Shown: one piece after another, positions 31,240 through 44,859 of the stretch
Layout: every line of letters begins with the position of its first letter
How positions within the stretch are numbered: position 1 is the stretch's first letter
Source of the DNA: Mycteria americana
Taxonomy: Eukaryota > Chordata > Aves > Ciconiiformes > Ciconiidae
Length of the DNA: 64,000 nt
Assembly: GCF_035582795.1 (NCBI RefSeq)
Contig: NW_027445436.1
Coordinates: 7,562,770-7,626,769 of the forward strand
Reading direction: 5' to 3'
The notes under the pieces: generated by a model
Seen by the model: the letters and a program-made list of their open reading frames with translations, nothing else
Databases searched by the model: none
Told to the model about the DNA's origin: nothing
Translations under genes and position numbers: made by a program

Positions 31240-33709
31240 AGACAAATCTGAATGCAGACAGGACTCCTTCTCATAGCACTTTGCTGTATATTCCTTTTTT
31301 TCCCTTTCCCAAACTGAAAACTTTAATGCTCATCGCAGTTGTGGAATTTTTTCCTCCCCTTAACCTTCCATTAAATTGTGAATGCTCATTTTGAACTTGT
31401 AATACCAAATCACCAGATATCTACTTGGAAGAAGATGGAATAAGCATACTTAACAGTGAACTTGACTCTTTAATTATGTATTATAGCTGTAATGTACTTA
31501 TTTTGTTTAAAGAAGGCTTTCTAACAGTGAACTGACTAAATAAAGCTGTCTGGCCCAACTTTGGTTTGAAAGGTACGTTATATATTTTGTGGTTTTGCTG
31601 GTGAATGAAAGGGACTGGGGAGAAGGCTGTTCAGGAGATAGTAAAAGTTGCACTGAATAGACTCATACTTTCTAATTAAAAAATAAACTTATATTTTTTT
31701 AGTCCTATTCTTGGATGAAACCTCTAAGCATTATTACCATATAATTACTTGGTGGGAAGATTCTGTAATTCAACTATTTTAGACAAGCTTGGAAATTTAG
31801 GAAATTGCAACCTGTAGCCAGTGATTTACATGCCTGTGATGAATGGCAAGTTCAGTTCATATCTAAATTAAATACACTTTAAGTAAAAATGTGCTAATTC
31901 ATATATTTCCAATGTCAATATATCATCTTGTGAACAGATTTGTTCTCTTCTGTTGATGAACAGAAAGCATTTTGGTGTCAACCTAGTTTTTTTAATATAG
32001 CATCCCTCTTTGTCATATTGTAGAGAGAAGTACAGTAAGTGGCCTCAAAGAATCACCTTTATTACTTCTGGACACTTTTGCCACATTTCTTTGAAAAGGG
32101 AAATATGTGTTGGGTGGCAATTTTTCAGTTAGTTACAAGGGATTATGAAAATATTTAATATATTCCTTGGAAACTGCACTGAAATAAGAATGGATGCCTA
32201 CTAGTATACAAAGTCTGAGGACCTCTGAGGTAGAATTTACAAGAACACTAATTCTGAAGTACAAAAAGGAATGAATGGAAAAGGACACATGGGAAAAGGA
32301 CTTGGTTTCTTTGCCACTAGTTCAATCCAAGTCTTGATTGGATGTACCCAAAATAGATGCAGGCCAAGCTTTGTGCCAGAGATGACATTATATTTTTATG
32401 TTGTTGTTGTTGTTGCTGCTGTTAAACTATGATCTGTGACTTTTTTTTGGAATGCTTTAAAAAAATCTTTAAGTCTGTTGATCTGCTGATGTACAGTGCC
32501 TTTGCTGCTATGGATCAAAATCAAAAGACCCATGTAGATAAATCTTATTGTATAAGTAAAAAATTATTTAATTTCATACTAGAAATGGATTGATGCTGCA
32601 AGTTAAAATGGACTGTTTATTGAAGTTCCAAATGTGGTAGCAAAAAATGGTGTCTAAATGCTTAGTGTTTGATGTCATTAACAGTTTCATAATACTCTAC
32701 AGTATAGAAAGATCTTGATACTAAATTTCATCATTGTACATAATTCTAATGCATTGTATTGACCACCAGTACTTCCATAATGGTAGAATATTGTTTGTGC
32801 ATTCAGATTTTTAAGCATTCAACATAAGTAACTTCTGATTATTGTTTGTACTGATAGCTTGTAAACACTCTAGGAAATTAAATGCTTTAATCCAGGATTA
32901 CTGCAGTGAAATGTGTAATCAGCCTATTTTTTTCATTCAGGGTTCAATGCAAATAAGGTGGTACAGAGCTACTTTCTGTTTTTTTAGTTAAACATGCATA
33001 GTCACCTTCCTTTTTCATTCTGTAATTTCTCTAGCCACTACAGAGCATGATTTTTTTCTTGTGCAAAAATGTTTAGTTACTGATGTTTTCTGCACCACAA
33101 ACATGTAACCAACGTTCTCCATATTCAAGATTTAACCATTGCTTTCTTCGTATTCCTTTTCCCCCTCTCAGTGTTGTTTAATGCAATGATACATTAGGAA
33201 AGCCATTTCTTCTAATCTTTCTGTCCTTTCTGACTGGCCAGTATAAATAAGTTTCTGGGAACCACCTTCCATCAAAATGGTATTTTCTAAAAATATAGAA
33301 TCTTAAATTATATTTCTCCTGCTTGCTCTTAGCCCAGGGTGATTTTTCTCTCCTATTTCTTTTTAAGCTACTTGGTTATGTGTTTAAAAACAACAACAAC
33401 AAAAACACACAACACCCACACCAAAAATAGCTTTTGGAGGGGGAGTGGTGTCTAGTGGTGTCTGTACTAGACAGATGGAGTTCACACTGGATTGTGTGTT
33501 TGTTTATACTCTGGTACCCCAAAAATATATATAATATAAAATATACATATATATTTCCTTCCTGAAATGTTAATGGATATATGAGACAAACATGAAGACA
33601 GCTCTACAGATCTATGTATATCTGGAGTATCTTCTACAGAAACACAGGTCAGATCCTTGGTGAAAATGAGTGTATCTATACTGAAAGCAATGATGCTTCC
33701 ATGACTTGT
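31240..33709 (+). other. TLE4: TLE4-like 3' UTR and downstream DNA
   Basis: Follows the TAG stop. The first clear AATAAA is at 31539-31544. AT-rich sequence with no interspersed repeat continues to the solo LTR at 33710; the UTR may extend through part of it. Confidence 0.65.
31539..31544 (+). terminator. TLE4: Candidate polyadenylation signal of the TLE4-like gene
   Basis: AATAAA 300 nt after the stop codon, in CTAAATAAAGCTGTCTGG. Other AATAAA-type hexamers occur further down, so the main site is not certain. Confidence 0.55.
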
Positions 33710-34285
33710 TGTTGTGGTTTAGCCCCAGCTGGCGACTAAGTACCACACAGGCACTTGCTCACCCTCCCCCCCGGTGGGATGGGGGAGAGAATCGGAAGAG
33801 CAAAAGTAAGAAAACTTGTGGGTTGAGATAAGAACAGTTTAATAATTGGAACAACAACAACAACAATAATAAAAAAACTGTAATGAGAAGGAAAACAACA
33901 AGAGAGAGAGAGGAACAAAACCCAGGAAAAAACAAGTGATACAACCGCTCACCATCCGCCGACTGATGCCCAGCCAGTCCCTGAGCAGCGATTGCTGCCC
34001 CCTGGCCAACTCCCCCCCAGTTTCTATACTGAACATGATGTCATATGGTATGGAATAGCCCTTTGGCCAGTTTGGATCAACTATCCTGGCTGTGCCCCCT
34101 CCCAGCTTCTTGTGCACCTGGCAGAGCATGGGAAGCTGAAAAGTCCTTGACCAGTGTAAACACCACTTAGCAACAGCCAAAACATCAGTGTGTTATCACT
34201 ATTATTCTCATACTAAAATCCAAAACACAGCACTATACCAGCTACTAGGAAGAAAATTAACTCTATCCCAGCCGAAACCAGGACA
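33710..34285 (-). repeat. Solo LTR, ERVL-like, minus orientation, TSD CTTGT
   Basis: Perfect 5-bp duplication CTTGT (33705-33709 and 34286-34290). On the minus strand it runs TGTCCTGGTTTCGGCTGGG to AACCACAACA. It is of the same subfamily as the plus-strand LTR at 35639. Confidence 0.93.
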
Positions 34286-35638
34286 CTTGTATAGCTGAAA
34301 ATCTATCTCACTGTCTATTGCATACAGGACTCAATCAACCCATTTGTTTTTTCTAGTAGTTTGGTTCTTTGAGCCCCTTCTCTTTTTTTACTAGCATGTT
34401 TATTTGTGATCATTCTTACTGAAATCCAGATATGGCTAGCTTCTATTCAAGGATTTATGCTCTGAAAGAGTGAAAAGAAAAAAAAATGTTAAATAAAATA
34501 TTTTCACGTTTTTGTGTGTACAGGAGTCAGGAAATTCAAAGCAGTAACTTGGACTGTAACTTTCATTTGCATTGAATATGCTACATCTCTATGGCACCAA
34601 ATTAACGCTGAAATCAGCAATACAAGATATGCATAAGAATATCGTGTTTACTGTGAGAACTGTCACTTTGAATTTTTCATAGTGCATACTGAAAAGCTTG
34701 GCCAAAGAGCTGTACTTGCATGGAATATGTGGGAGGAGTGACTGCAATCAGTACTGAAGACCTTTTCTAATATTAACATTTTGTAGTGACCGCATGTTGC
34801 AGGCAACAAAACAGTTTTGAGTTGTGGAATTTTTACTTTATTTATTTTATTGCCAATTAACAAACTTTTAATTATTGATTCTGGTACTGAGAAATAAAAA
34901 CAAACACAGAAAACGCACCTTGGCTTCCCTCTGGATACCTGTTCTCTCCCCTTTCTGTTCTTCAATCAACTCACTGCATGTCACACACAGTCCCTTCAGT
35001 GAGTGCAGGAGATTGGGGGTCAGTGTGTTGTCGTTACTTTTCTTTTGCCACTCCTTGTTTCTTACTCAACTGCTCTGGCATGGGCTCCTCCTCCCTTTAC
35101 CTTTACCACAGTACCTCTTCCTCAGTCTTGTCTCTGTCCTGCTTGGGTGGCTCTTTTCCTTCAACATTTCTCCTGCTCTGGTGTCTCTCATTTCTCTTTT
35201 CCTTTGGTGTCTCTCTCCTGCTCTACTGTCCCTCCTGCCCTGGCATCTTTCTTGTTTCTCCTCCTGTCTAGCAGTTACCGCTCTTTGTTAAATACGTTTT
35301 CACAGAGGCACCATAAACTCCTCTGGTTCAGTTTTGGCTTGCGGAGGGTCTGCTTTGTCCATTGCCAAGGTAGCTGGAACCGGCTGTGACTGACACAGGT
35401 CACCCCTGCAGCTCCCCCCAGCTACCAAACCTTGCCAATTATGCCCAATACACCACAATGGTATTCAAATAGATTGGGCAGCGTGGGCTTGATGTCCAAC
35501 CAGACAGTTCTGCCATATATTTACATGAGAATCCCCTTCGCAGGCATAGCAGGCAATGATTCCTGAAGTACTGTGCTGTAGAAGATCATCTTTGACAAGC
35601 TCTTAAATAATGCACTTGCAGTGTCTGCTTTTGAACCG
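34286..35638. other. Downstream DNA, with a pyrimidine-rich repeat-like stretch
   Basis: About 34930-35520 is pyrimidine-rich with repeated TCTCTCCTGCTC-like phrases, and ends in a block (CACCCCTGCAGCTCCC, TACCAAACCTTGCC) that resembles an interspersed repeat I have seen in bird DNA. I cannot name the family. Confidence 0.35.
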
Positions 35639-36247
35639 TGTCCTGGTTTCGGCTGGGATAGAGTTAATTTTCTTCCTAGTAGCTGGTATAGTGCTGTGCT
35701 TTGGATTTTAGTATGAGAATAATAGTGATAACACACTGATGTTTTGGCTGTCGCTAAGCGGTGTTTACACTGGTCAAGGACTTTTTTCAGCTCCCCATGC
35801 TCTGCCAGGTGCCCAAGAAATGGGAGGGGGCACAGCCAGGATAGTTGATCCAAAGTGACCAAAGGGCTATTGCATACCATATGATGTCATGCCCAGTATA
35901 TAAACTGGGGGAGTTGGCCAGGGGGTAGCGATCGCTGCTCGGGGACTGGCTGGGCGTTGGTCAGCGGGTGGTGAGCGGTTGTATAAATTTTTTTTTTTTA
36001 ATGTTTTTTTTTTTCTTTTTCCCCTCCCTTGGGTTTTTGTTCTTCTCTCTCTCTCGTTGTTTTCCTTCTCATTACAATTCATTATTATTATTACTATTAT
36101 TTTGTTCCAATTATTAAACTGTTCTTATCTCAACCCACGAGTTTTTCTCACTTTTGCTCTTCCGATTCTCTCCCCCATCCCACCGGGGGGGAGGGTGAGC
36201 GAGCGGCTGGGTGGTGCCTAATTGCCGGCTGGGGCTAAACCACGACA
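35639..36247 (+). repeat. Solo LTR, ERVL-like, plus orientation
   Basis: Begins TGTCCTGG, ends CCACGACA, with a TATATAAAC box. Flanks are AACCG and AACTG, a 5-bp duplication with one CpG-type change. It forms an inverted pair with the LTR at 33710-34285. Confidence 0.9.
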
Positions 36248-37479
36248 AACTGACAGTTACTGAACATAACCCCTGAGATTTCATGTTTCTTCCAGTATTT
36301 GGAGTACAGCATTTCCACCTCACAACAAGAAATTTTTATGTCAAAACTAATAAATGTTCTTACCAAATGTATTACCAAATGATTGTCTGTCCTGGTTACA
36401 AGGAAACAGTATTATAGTGTCTTTTTTAAATTATTATTAAAAACATGCACAGTCTGACATATACATGTAAAGTGTTTTTACATTCTTCTGGATGAAAGGC
36501 ATTATCTAAATGCTAGATATTCTTTATAAAATTTTGTCACAGCTGAATTGAAACACAGAGAGATATTTTCTGTTGGGGGAGGACCCCTGGGAAATCAAGC
36601 ATTTCAACCCATTAGCAAGCAACATAAGTGTGCAAATGTGGCAATTGCACGGCTACTTTATAAACTGTCAGTCTTCTGCCCAACAGCTGAAAGCTGCTAA
36701 TGGGGTGGGAAAAAAAAATCATAAAATACATGGTATAAATATAATAGGCTTTCTTGTGTTCTAACACAGCTTTAAGACATTAGGTGTGAAGTCCAATCTA
36801 CGTTCCTTTTAAAATAAACAAACATGAATGCTCTTGTGATTTTAACTATGGCATGGCTAGCAAAGATTTTTCATCTTACAAAGAATAGTGAAGTTGAAAG
36901 AATGAAGCCTTTCTCCCCTCCAATACATGAAGCAATACTGTACAAAAAATTGTACAGTCATTTTGCAGTATGACCTCCTAAGTGTGGACAGCAATGTTAA
37001 TATTTCAATGAAAATATTTTTTTCCAAAGCAACATTAACATCATCCTTCCATTTCCCTACCTACACTTCTTTGTTGATTTAAGGTTCCCACCTTCATTGT
37101 GAACTAGTTTATTTCATTCAGACCTTTAACAAATAATCAGAATAGCTTCTCTATATCATACCATTTTAATGATTTTTTTCTGCAACATTGCTGCTATTTT
37201 CCCACTCCTTCCTCCCCCATTGAGAAACTTCCCTGAAGTTGGTATTCGGCCCTCAAGAGGGATGCTGTAGTTTGTGGCTTGACCTTGATCTTACGGGTTG
37301 CTCAACAAATGGTAGTAGAAAGTGTTCACAAGATCTGGCTGGCTGTAACAACTGCTGTGACAGCTGTTACAAACTCATTTATGCCTCTTTCTTCCTATGA
37401 GCAGTCTTAAATAAAAAGACGTGATAGGAGCAGTCCTCTTGTCTAGCTGACCCTTCTGCTTTATCAAGTTTCACAGGTG
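36248..37479. other. Downstream DNA, nothing recognised
   Basis: AT-rich sequence. No gene, RNA or repeat that I can identify. Confidence 0.5.
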
Positions 37480-38120
37480 CTCATCAGCTGGAAATGACAG
37501 AGAGGAAAAGGAGTTGGGAGTCCTAGCTGAACTCAGCATGCCAATGTGATACAGCCATGAAAAAGACAAATGTGCTCTAGGACATGTCAGGAGAAGCATT
37601 TGCAGCAGAGATGGCGAAGTATTGCTGCCATTATAGAAGACACTGGTGAGACCTCATTTGGAATAGCGAGTACAAATCTGGTCACTTGTGTTCATGAAAA
37701 CTTAATTGAAAATGGGACTGGTGGGGAGAAGGGCCTACCAGACAGACTGGAAAATCAAGGGGATGGAAAGCATGTCATCTAAGAAAAGCTTACTTTCTTT
37801 TAAACTAGCAAAGTGAAGACCAAGAGCAGATATGAATGTTGTATTAAAATGCTTCAAATGTCTAATCAGCAAGGGTGAAAAGGTATTTAAACTGAAAGAT
37901 AATGCTGGCACAAAAAACAAGTGAGGAAAAAAGTATAGCCTGGAATTAGAAGAGGCTCCTTTTAGAGCAGGGAGGTTTTAGAGCAGCTTTCCAATCCAAA
38001 TACAGGGGGAGAAAAAAGCAAACTGCTTTTAAGGTGGAGCATGACACATTTATAAAGGAGTGTATATGACAGTAGGGCACTGGAGTCCATAGCCTCAGAG
38101 GTCTCTTTCAGTCCTTCCTA
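37480..38120 (+). mobile_element. Old degenerate CR1 fragment
   Basis: Recognisable CR1 landmarks in order: GGAGTTGGGAGTCCTAGCTGA-like, ACTGGTGAGACCTCATTTGGA, and a 3' region around 38060-38110 with GAGTCCATAGCCTCAGAGGT. It is heavily mutated, with the C-terminal RT part mostly lost. Confidence 0.6.
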
Positions 38121-38831
38121 TGTGTTTGACCTGCATAATTAAAGTGTGTGTAATGGAATGAAGGAATGTTTATTTTGAAAAAGAGTTTGGTGTGAGGGAA
38201 GGAGAGGGTAGGTGAAGAGGATGGTAGAAAAGGGCTGTCAAACAGAAAACAGTCATTTGGAGTGTTCCTCTGCAGCTGAAAAATGAGTGCTTCTCCCTAG
38301 GTCTATTTATTATGATACTGCTTATCTAAAAACAATAATTAAGAAGAAAACTACATTATTCAAGCTCTAATATCATTTGTTCCAACCTACTTAAACTCAC
38401 TGGGTTTGAACTCCATCAGCCCTGACAGGTGATCTGGTTTCTTTTATGAGCCAAAGCCCTTGGATTTTTTGTGCTTGGAGATATTGCTGATACTTCTCTT
38501 CCATGTCCGTCACTGGTCATGTCCATAAGCACTTGGGTTCAGTGGAGTATCCCAGACTGCAGCTATGCAGAATGATAGCTGTAAGCTGCTCAGAATAAGA
38601 GCAAGGGAAGAGAAGGAAGATATTTCTTTTTGCTGCACAGAAGGGAGGCAAGATGATTACAGCACCAGGTAGTGAGTTGTACTGGCTGCTAATGTGCACT
38701 GCTGTGAGAGATGTGGCTTGAGGACAGAAATTGCTGAGGATCCCTTCACTTACCATATCAGGAAGAGTAGGGGAGAATGGTATTAGCAGCCAAATTGTTC
38801 TATGTGAAACAGATGGCCTTCCCACACCAGG
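38121..38831. other. Intergenic DNA before provirus copy 3
   Basis: No gene or repeat recognised. The last five bases (CCAGG) are the 5' target duplication of copy 3. Confidence 0.5.
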
Positions 38832-39416
38832 TGTACTGGTTTTGGCTGGGATAGAGTTAAATTTCTTCATAGTAGCTAGTATGGGGCTATGTGTTTGGAT
38901 ATATGCTGAAAACAGTGTTGATAACACACTGATGTTTTAGTTATTGCTGAGCAGTACTTACACAGAGTCAAGGCCTTTTCTGCTCCTACACTGCCCTGCC
39001 AGCAAGTAGGTTGGAGGTGCACAAAAAGTTGGGAGGGGACACAGCTGGGACAGCTGACCCAAACTGACCAAAGGGATATTCTATACCATATGACATCATG
39101 CTCAGCAATAAAACTGGGGGGAAGGTTGGTGGGGGGGGGCTGCTGCTCGGGGACTGGCTGGGCATCGGTCGGTTGGTAGTGAGCAATTGTTTTCATTTGC
39201 ATCATTTGTCATTCTTGGGTTTTATTTTCTTCTCCATTATTTTTTTCTTACAATTTTTTTTTTTAAATCTTTTTAATTATGAAACTGTTTTTATGTCAAT
39301 CCATGAGTTTCTTTCTCATGTTTACCCTTCCAATTCTCTCCCACATCCCACCGTGCGGGGGGGGGGAGTGAGTGGCTGTGTGGTGCTTAGTTGCCGGCTG
39401 GGGTTAAACCACAACA
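38832..39416 (+). repeat. 5' LTR of provirus copy 3
   Basis: TGTACTGG to CCACAACA, 585 bp. It has CAATAAAACTGGGG where copy 2 has the TATA box. Confidence 0.93.
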
Positions 39417-39424
39417 GTCCTTTT

Positions 39425-39442
39425 TGGCACCCAATGTGGGGC
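39425..39442 (+). promoter_or_regulatory. Primer binding site of copy 3 (tRNA-Lys type)
   Basis: TGGCACCCAATGTGGGGC, two transitions from the copy 2 site, again 8 nt after the LTR (spacer GTCCTTTT). Confidence 0.75.
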
Positions 39443-39526
39443 TCAAAGGGTTTGAGATAATAACAGATTAGCCAGAGCATATCAGAAGGAATTTATAATT
39501 ATTATATCTGTTAACAGTTGCTGGTC

Positions 39527-41447
39527 ATGATATTGATTTATCTGTTCTCAATATTAGTTTATCTGACCTATGCCATGCTCCCTTTTTTGCTGTACATGTT
39601 AAAGACTGGTTTTGGCTTTTGCAGTTTGCTGTGCTTTGTAGCACTTAGTGATGTTATGCCTGGGAGATTTATTGTTAAAACACTGGCCTTGAGCTTAATC
39701 TGGTATTTGGGCTCTGTACTGAAGCCATTACTGTACTTTGGGTACCATCTCATGGAGACAATTAACAATTATACTTCTTCCTCTGAGAGGAAGGATTTTG
39801 TGGAGGAAATAAAGAATGGCACCTTCACCACTTTCTTCTGTGATGTTTTCTCCCACGTTACAATAACTTTTCAGTATCTTGAACATCCTTGGGTAATCAA
39901 AATACTTCTATTGGTATTTGTTAGGAATATTGTTTCGGCTTTTTCTAAGGTTAACAAGCAATTTAAGAATATGACCCAGGCCCCGCGGCAGTGTGGTCAT
40001 GGGTGGCAAGGCATGTGGGAGAATATGGGCAGGTATCTAGAAATCTTCTCACCTCCGATGGTCTGGGAACTTCACTTCCGAACAAGTGCAGGATCCTGAT
40101 GAAGTGATAGAATGTTTGAAAAAAAGATGCCCTGGCTATTCCAAAGAGGCACAACTTATCGCACTGGGCTGGGGCCTGGCCAGCACCTACGAAACGCTGC
40201 TCAATATTATGCAGCACCCTCAAGGAGAAGAGAGGGTCTCTGGATCTGAAAACATACCAACAGACACTATGGCTAAACCAGAGACCCAGCCCTCAACTAT
40301 ATCAGTGGCCCCTATAATTAAAAAGAAACAATCGAAGCGGAAGTCAACTCCTTTAGTAAGGGATGAAGAAGCTTCTCCTAAGAGGGAGCAGGAGAGAGAA
40401 TCAGAAGAGGCAGCCTGTTCTGCAGCAGAGCAGTCACAAGAACAGGAGGAGGAAGAGACCAAAATCATAAATGAGACAGAAACCACCCGATCCCTATCCC
40501 TGAGCAAGCTGCGAGATATGCGAAAATATTTTAGCCGTCAACCAGGCGAGCAAATTCTCAGCTGGTTACTCCAATGCTGGGATATTGGGGCCAATAGTCA
40601 GGAATTAGAGGGTAAGGAAGCCAGGCAGCTGGGATCCCTTGCCAGGGATAAGGCCATTGACAAAGGGATTGGAAAAAGGGCAGGAGTCCTCAGTCTTTGG
40701 AGGCGACTCCTGTCAAGTGTGAAGGACAGGTATCCCTTCAAGGAAGAACTTGCAAATTCCCAAAGCAAGTGGACCACCATTGAGGGAGGTATCCAGTATC
40801 TGAGGGAATTAGCCAAGGTGGAGGTGATCTATAGCAACCTGGATGACGACCAGGTATCCAAAGACCCGGATGAAATCCGGTGCACACAGTCCATGTGACG
40901 AAAGTTTATACGAAATGCACCAACGTCATACGCCAACACCCTGGTGATAATGAGCTGGACAGACACGGAGGCACCAACTATGGATGGATTGGCCAGCCAG
41001 CTCTGAGAATACAAAGAGAATCTCGCTTCCTCCCTACGGACCTGTGTCTTGGCTGTGGAGAAACTGTCCCAACAATTGTCCCAGCAATCCAAGAAGGATA
41101 TGTCTTCCTCACTCATACCAACCAACATCTCAGCTATTAAGAGTCAGCCTTTTCCTGTTCAAGGGAGAGGGTACTGGTGGCGCACACCATGTGCAACCCT
41201 GTGGTTCTATCTGTGTGACCAGGGGGAGGACATGAGGAAGTGGGATGGTGAACCTACCTGGAGACTAGAAGCTCGGGTACAGGAACTGCAAGAAAAAAAA
41301 ACAGCCAAAAGGCATCCATCCAGGAAAATGACTGCTTCCGTGTCTGTTGGGCAGAGTAGAAGGGCAGATCGTATTTTTGACCCTGATGAAGGGACTTCTG
41401 GTTTGCAGTTACAAAAATCAAGTAATGAATACTCCTACCAGGACTAG
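39527..41447 (+). pseudogene. gag remnant of provirus copy 3
   Basis: An AUG at 39527 and the conserved AUG at 39575 open a hydrophobic region closely matching copy 2, with two of its three sequons (NYT, NGT). A one-base loss near 40080 shifts the frame, which resumes at once in another phase (QDPDEV onwards). The core (SKLRDMRKYFSRQ, WLLQCWD, LWRRLL, YLREL) is followed by TGA codons at about 40896 (TGG to TGA) and 41004 (CGA to TGA). It ends with QD and UAG at 41445-41447. The 33-bp repeat of copy 2 is absent; a Glu-rich insert stands nearby. Confidence 0.85.
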
Positions 41448-44400
41448 AGGGGCCCTGCCTTTGGCCAGGCAGAGGAAAGGGACAACTGGGTTTACTGGAC
41501 TGTGTGGATTTGATGGCCTGGCACATCAGCCCCAGGGGAGTCTAAGCTCTAGTGGACACCGGTGCACAGTGTACTCTAAAACCATCAGATTACAAAGGGG
41601 CAGAATCCATCCGTATTTCTGGAGCGATGGAAGGATCCCAAGAACTGTCTGTGTTGGAGGCTGAGGTAAGCCTAACTGGGAATGAGTGGCAAAAGCATCC
41701 TATTGTGACTGGCCCAGAGACTCCATGTATCTTTGGCATGGACTACCTCAGGAGAGGGTATTTCAAGGACCCAAAAGGGTACCGGTGGGCTTTTGGTATA
41801 GTTGCCTGGAGTACGGAGAACATTAATCAGCTGTCTAGCTTGTCTCTCAGAGGATCCTTCTGTTGTGGGGTTGCTGCGGGTTAAAGAACAGCAGGTGCCA
41901 ATTGCTACCATGACAGTGCACTGGCGACAATATTGCACCAATCGAGACTCCCTGGTTCCCATCCATGAGCTGATCCAGCGACTGGAGAGTCAAGGAGTGA
42001 TCAGCAAGACTCATTCACCCTTTAATAGTCCCATATGGCCAGTGCAAAAATCTAACGGAGAATGGAGGCTAACAGTGGACTATCATGGCCTGAATGAAGT
42101 CACGCCACCGCTGAGTGCTGCCATACCAGACATGCTGGAACTCCAATATGAACTGGAGTCAAGGGCCGCCAAATGGTATGCAACAATTGATATCGCTAAT
42201 GCATTGTTCTCAATCCCTTTGGCAGCAGAGTGCAGGCCGCAGTTTGTTTTCACTTGGAGGGGTATCCAGTACACCTGGAATCGACTGCCCCAGGGGTGGA
42301 AACACAGTCCTACCATTTGCCATGGACTGATCCAGACTGCATGGGAACAAGGTGAAGCTCCTGAACACCTGGAATATATTGATGACATCACTGTGTGGGG
42401 CAATACAGCAGAGGAAGTGTTTGAGAAGGGGAGAAGAATAATCCAGATTAATTTGAAAGCTGATTTTGCTATAAAAGAAAGTAAGGTCAAAGGACCTGCA
42501 CAGGAGATCCAGTTTTTAGGAATAAAATGGCAAGATGGACGTCGTCAGATCCCAATGGATGTGATCAATAAAATAACAGCTATGTCTCCACCAACTAACA
42601 AAAAAGAAACACAAGCTTTCTTAGGCATTGTGGGGTTTTGGAGAATGCATATTCCAAATTACAGTCTGATCATAAGCCCTCTCTATTGAGTGACCCAGAA
42701 GAAGAACGATTTTGAATGGGACCCTGAGCAACGACAAGCCTTTGAACAAATTAAATGGGAAATAGTTCATGCAGTAGCACTTGGGCCAGTCTGGACAGGA
42801 CAAAATGTGAAAAATGTGCTTTACACCTCAGCCAGGGACCACGGCCCCACCTGGAGTCTCTGATAGAAAGCACCTGGAGAGACTTGAGGTTGACCTCTAG
42901 GGTTTTAGAGCCAGGGATATAGAGGATCTGAAGCCCATTACACTCCAACTGAAAAAGAAATATTAGCAGCATATGAAGGAGTTCAAGCTGCTTCAGAAGT
43001 AGTCGGTACTGAAGCACAGCTCCTTTTGGCACCTCGATTGCCTGTGCTGGGCTGGATGTTCATAGGGAGGGTCCCCTCTACGCATCATGCAACTGATGCT
43101 ACGTGGAGTAAGTGGGTCGCACTGATGGGCTCAAATGGGAAACCCCAACCACCCAGGAATCTTGGAAGTGATCATGGACTGGCCAGAGGGCTGAAACTTC
43201 GGAGTGTTGCCAGAGGAGGTGATTTGTGCTGAAGAGGCCCTACTGTATAATAAACTACCAGAAAATGAGAAGCAATATGCCTTGTTTAGAGATGGATCCT
43301 GTCGTATTGTGGGAAAACATTGGAGATGGAAAGCTGCTGTATGGAGTCCCCCACAACAAGTCACAGAAATTGCTGAAGGAAAAGGTGAATTGAGTCAGTT
43401 TGCAGAAGTGAAAGCCATCCATCTGGCCCTAAAGATTGCTGAACGAGAAAAATGGCCAGTACTTTAACTCTATACTGAGTCATGGATGGTGGCAAATGCT
43501 CTGTGGGGTTGGCTACAGCAATGGAAGCGGACCAACTGGCAGCGCAGAGGTAAACCCATCTGGGCTGCTGAATTGTGGCGAGATATTGCTGCCCAGGTAG
43601 GGAACCTGGTTGTAAAAGTACGTCACGTAAATACTCACGTACCCAAGAGTCTTGCCACTGAAGAACATAGAAACAACGAGCAGATGGATCAGGCTGCTAG
43701 AATTGAAGTGGCTCAGGTGGATCACAGAATCATAGAATCGTAGAATCATAGAATAGTTTGGGTTGAAGGGACCTTTAAAGGTCATCTAGTCCAACCCCCC
43801 TGCCATGGGCAGGGACATCTTCAACTAGATCAGGTTACTCAAAGCCCTGTCCAACCTGACCATGAATGTTTCCAGGGATGGGGCAACTACAGCCTCTCTG
43901 GGCAACCTGTTCCAGTGTTTCACCACCCTCATCATGTGGCTAAAACCTTTTTGGTATAGAGGACAATGGCTGAAATATGAATACAGGGAAGCCTGGCAGA
44001 TTGATTATATCACACTCCCACAAACCCACCACGGCAAGCACCATGTGCTTACAATGGTGGAAGCAACCACTGGATGGTTGGAAACATATCCTGTGACACA
44101 TGCCACTGCCTGGAATATGATCTTGGGCCTTGAAAAGCAAGTCCTATGGCAACATGGCACCCCTGAAGGAACTGAATCAGACAACAGGACTCATTTCTGA
44201 AACTACGTCATAAACACCTGGGCCAAGGAGCATGGCATTGAGTGGGCCTCCAGGCACCAGCCTCTGGGAAAATTGAACAATACAATGGACTGTTAAAAAC
44301 TACACTGAGAGCAATGGGTGGTGGGACATTCAGGCACTGCATTACAAATTCAGCAGAAGCTACTTGGCTAGTTAACACGAGAGGATCTGCCAGTCAACCT

Positions 44401-44637
44401 GGCCCTGCCCAATCAAAACCCCTGCGCACTGTGGAAGGAGATAAGGTCCCTGTAGTACATATAAGGAACTGGTTGGGAAAAACAGTCTGCGTTATTCCTT
44501 CCTCAGGAAAGGGCAAACCTATTCATGGGAGTGTTTTTGCTCAAGGACCTGGGTGCACTTGGTGGGTAGTGCTGGAGGATGGGGAAGTCCAGTGTGTACC
44601 TCAAGGTGATTTAATCCTGGGTGAAAATAATCCATGA
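41448..44637 (+). pseudogene. pro-pol remnant of provirus copy 3
   Basis: Continues in phase after UAG, then breaks by a TGA near 41509 and a frameshift near 41545. Protease has DTGAQ at about 41555. RT is well preserved at 41880-42689, with LPQG and YIDD (about 42378) still present, up to a TGA at 42687. More stops follow (about 42860-42890 and others). The RNase H motif has changed to RDGS. The N-terminal integrase zinc region is replaced by a CR1 fragment (43723-43934). The integrase core resumes with WQIDYITLP, and its second catalytic motif reads SDNRT. Confidence 0.87.
43723..43934 (-). mobile_element. CR1 3' fragment inside copy 3 pol
   Basis: Minus-oriented CR1 end: its tail reads as CACAGAATCATAGAATC repeats on the plus strand, followed by the TCTAGTCCAACCCCCCTGCC block. 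It replaces about 170 bp of integrase sequence and has no clear target duplication. Confidence 0.9.
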
Positions 44638-44859
44638 TTTGAGTTGTATGATGTCAGTGTTACATGATGCTGTATGTCATCACTGCTGTGGCCACCATCT
44701 GTCAAAGGTATTATAGAAGGAATCTTTGCTGCTAGCCAGGCTAGAGGCAAGAGGAGGAATTCATTGCAATGTTAAACCTTATGGCCTAGTCCAAAGGGAC
44801 CAGGGGTGGAGAATGTAATGGATATACCTTTAAATTGTTGTAACTCATGATTTGAGTTA

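Noticed and set aside
40890..42900. APOBEC-like hypermutation of copy 3
   Set aside because: A few stops are TGG to TGA, but most are CGA to TGA. Ordinary CpG decay explains the pattern better.
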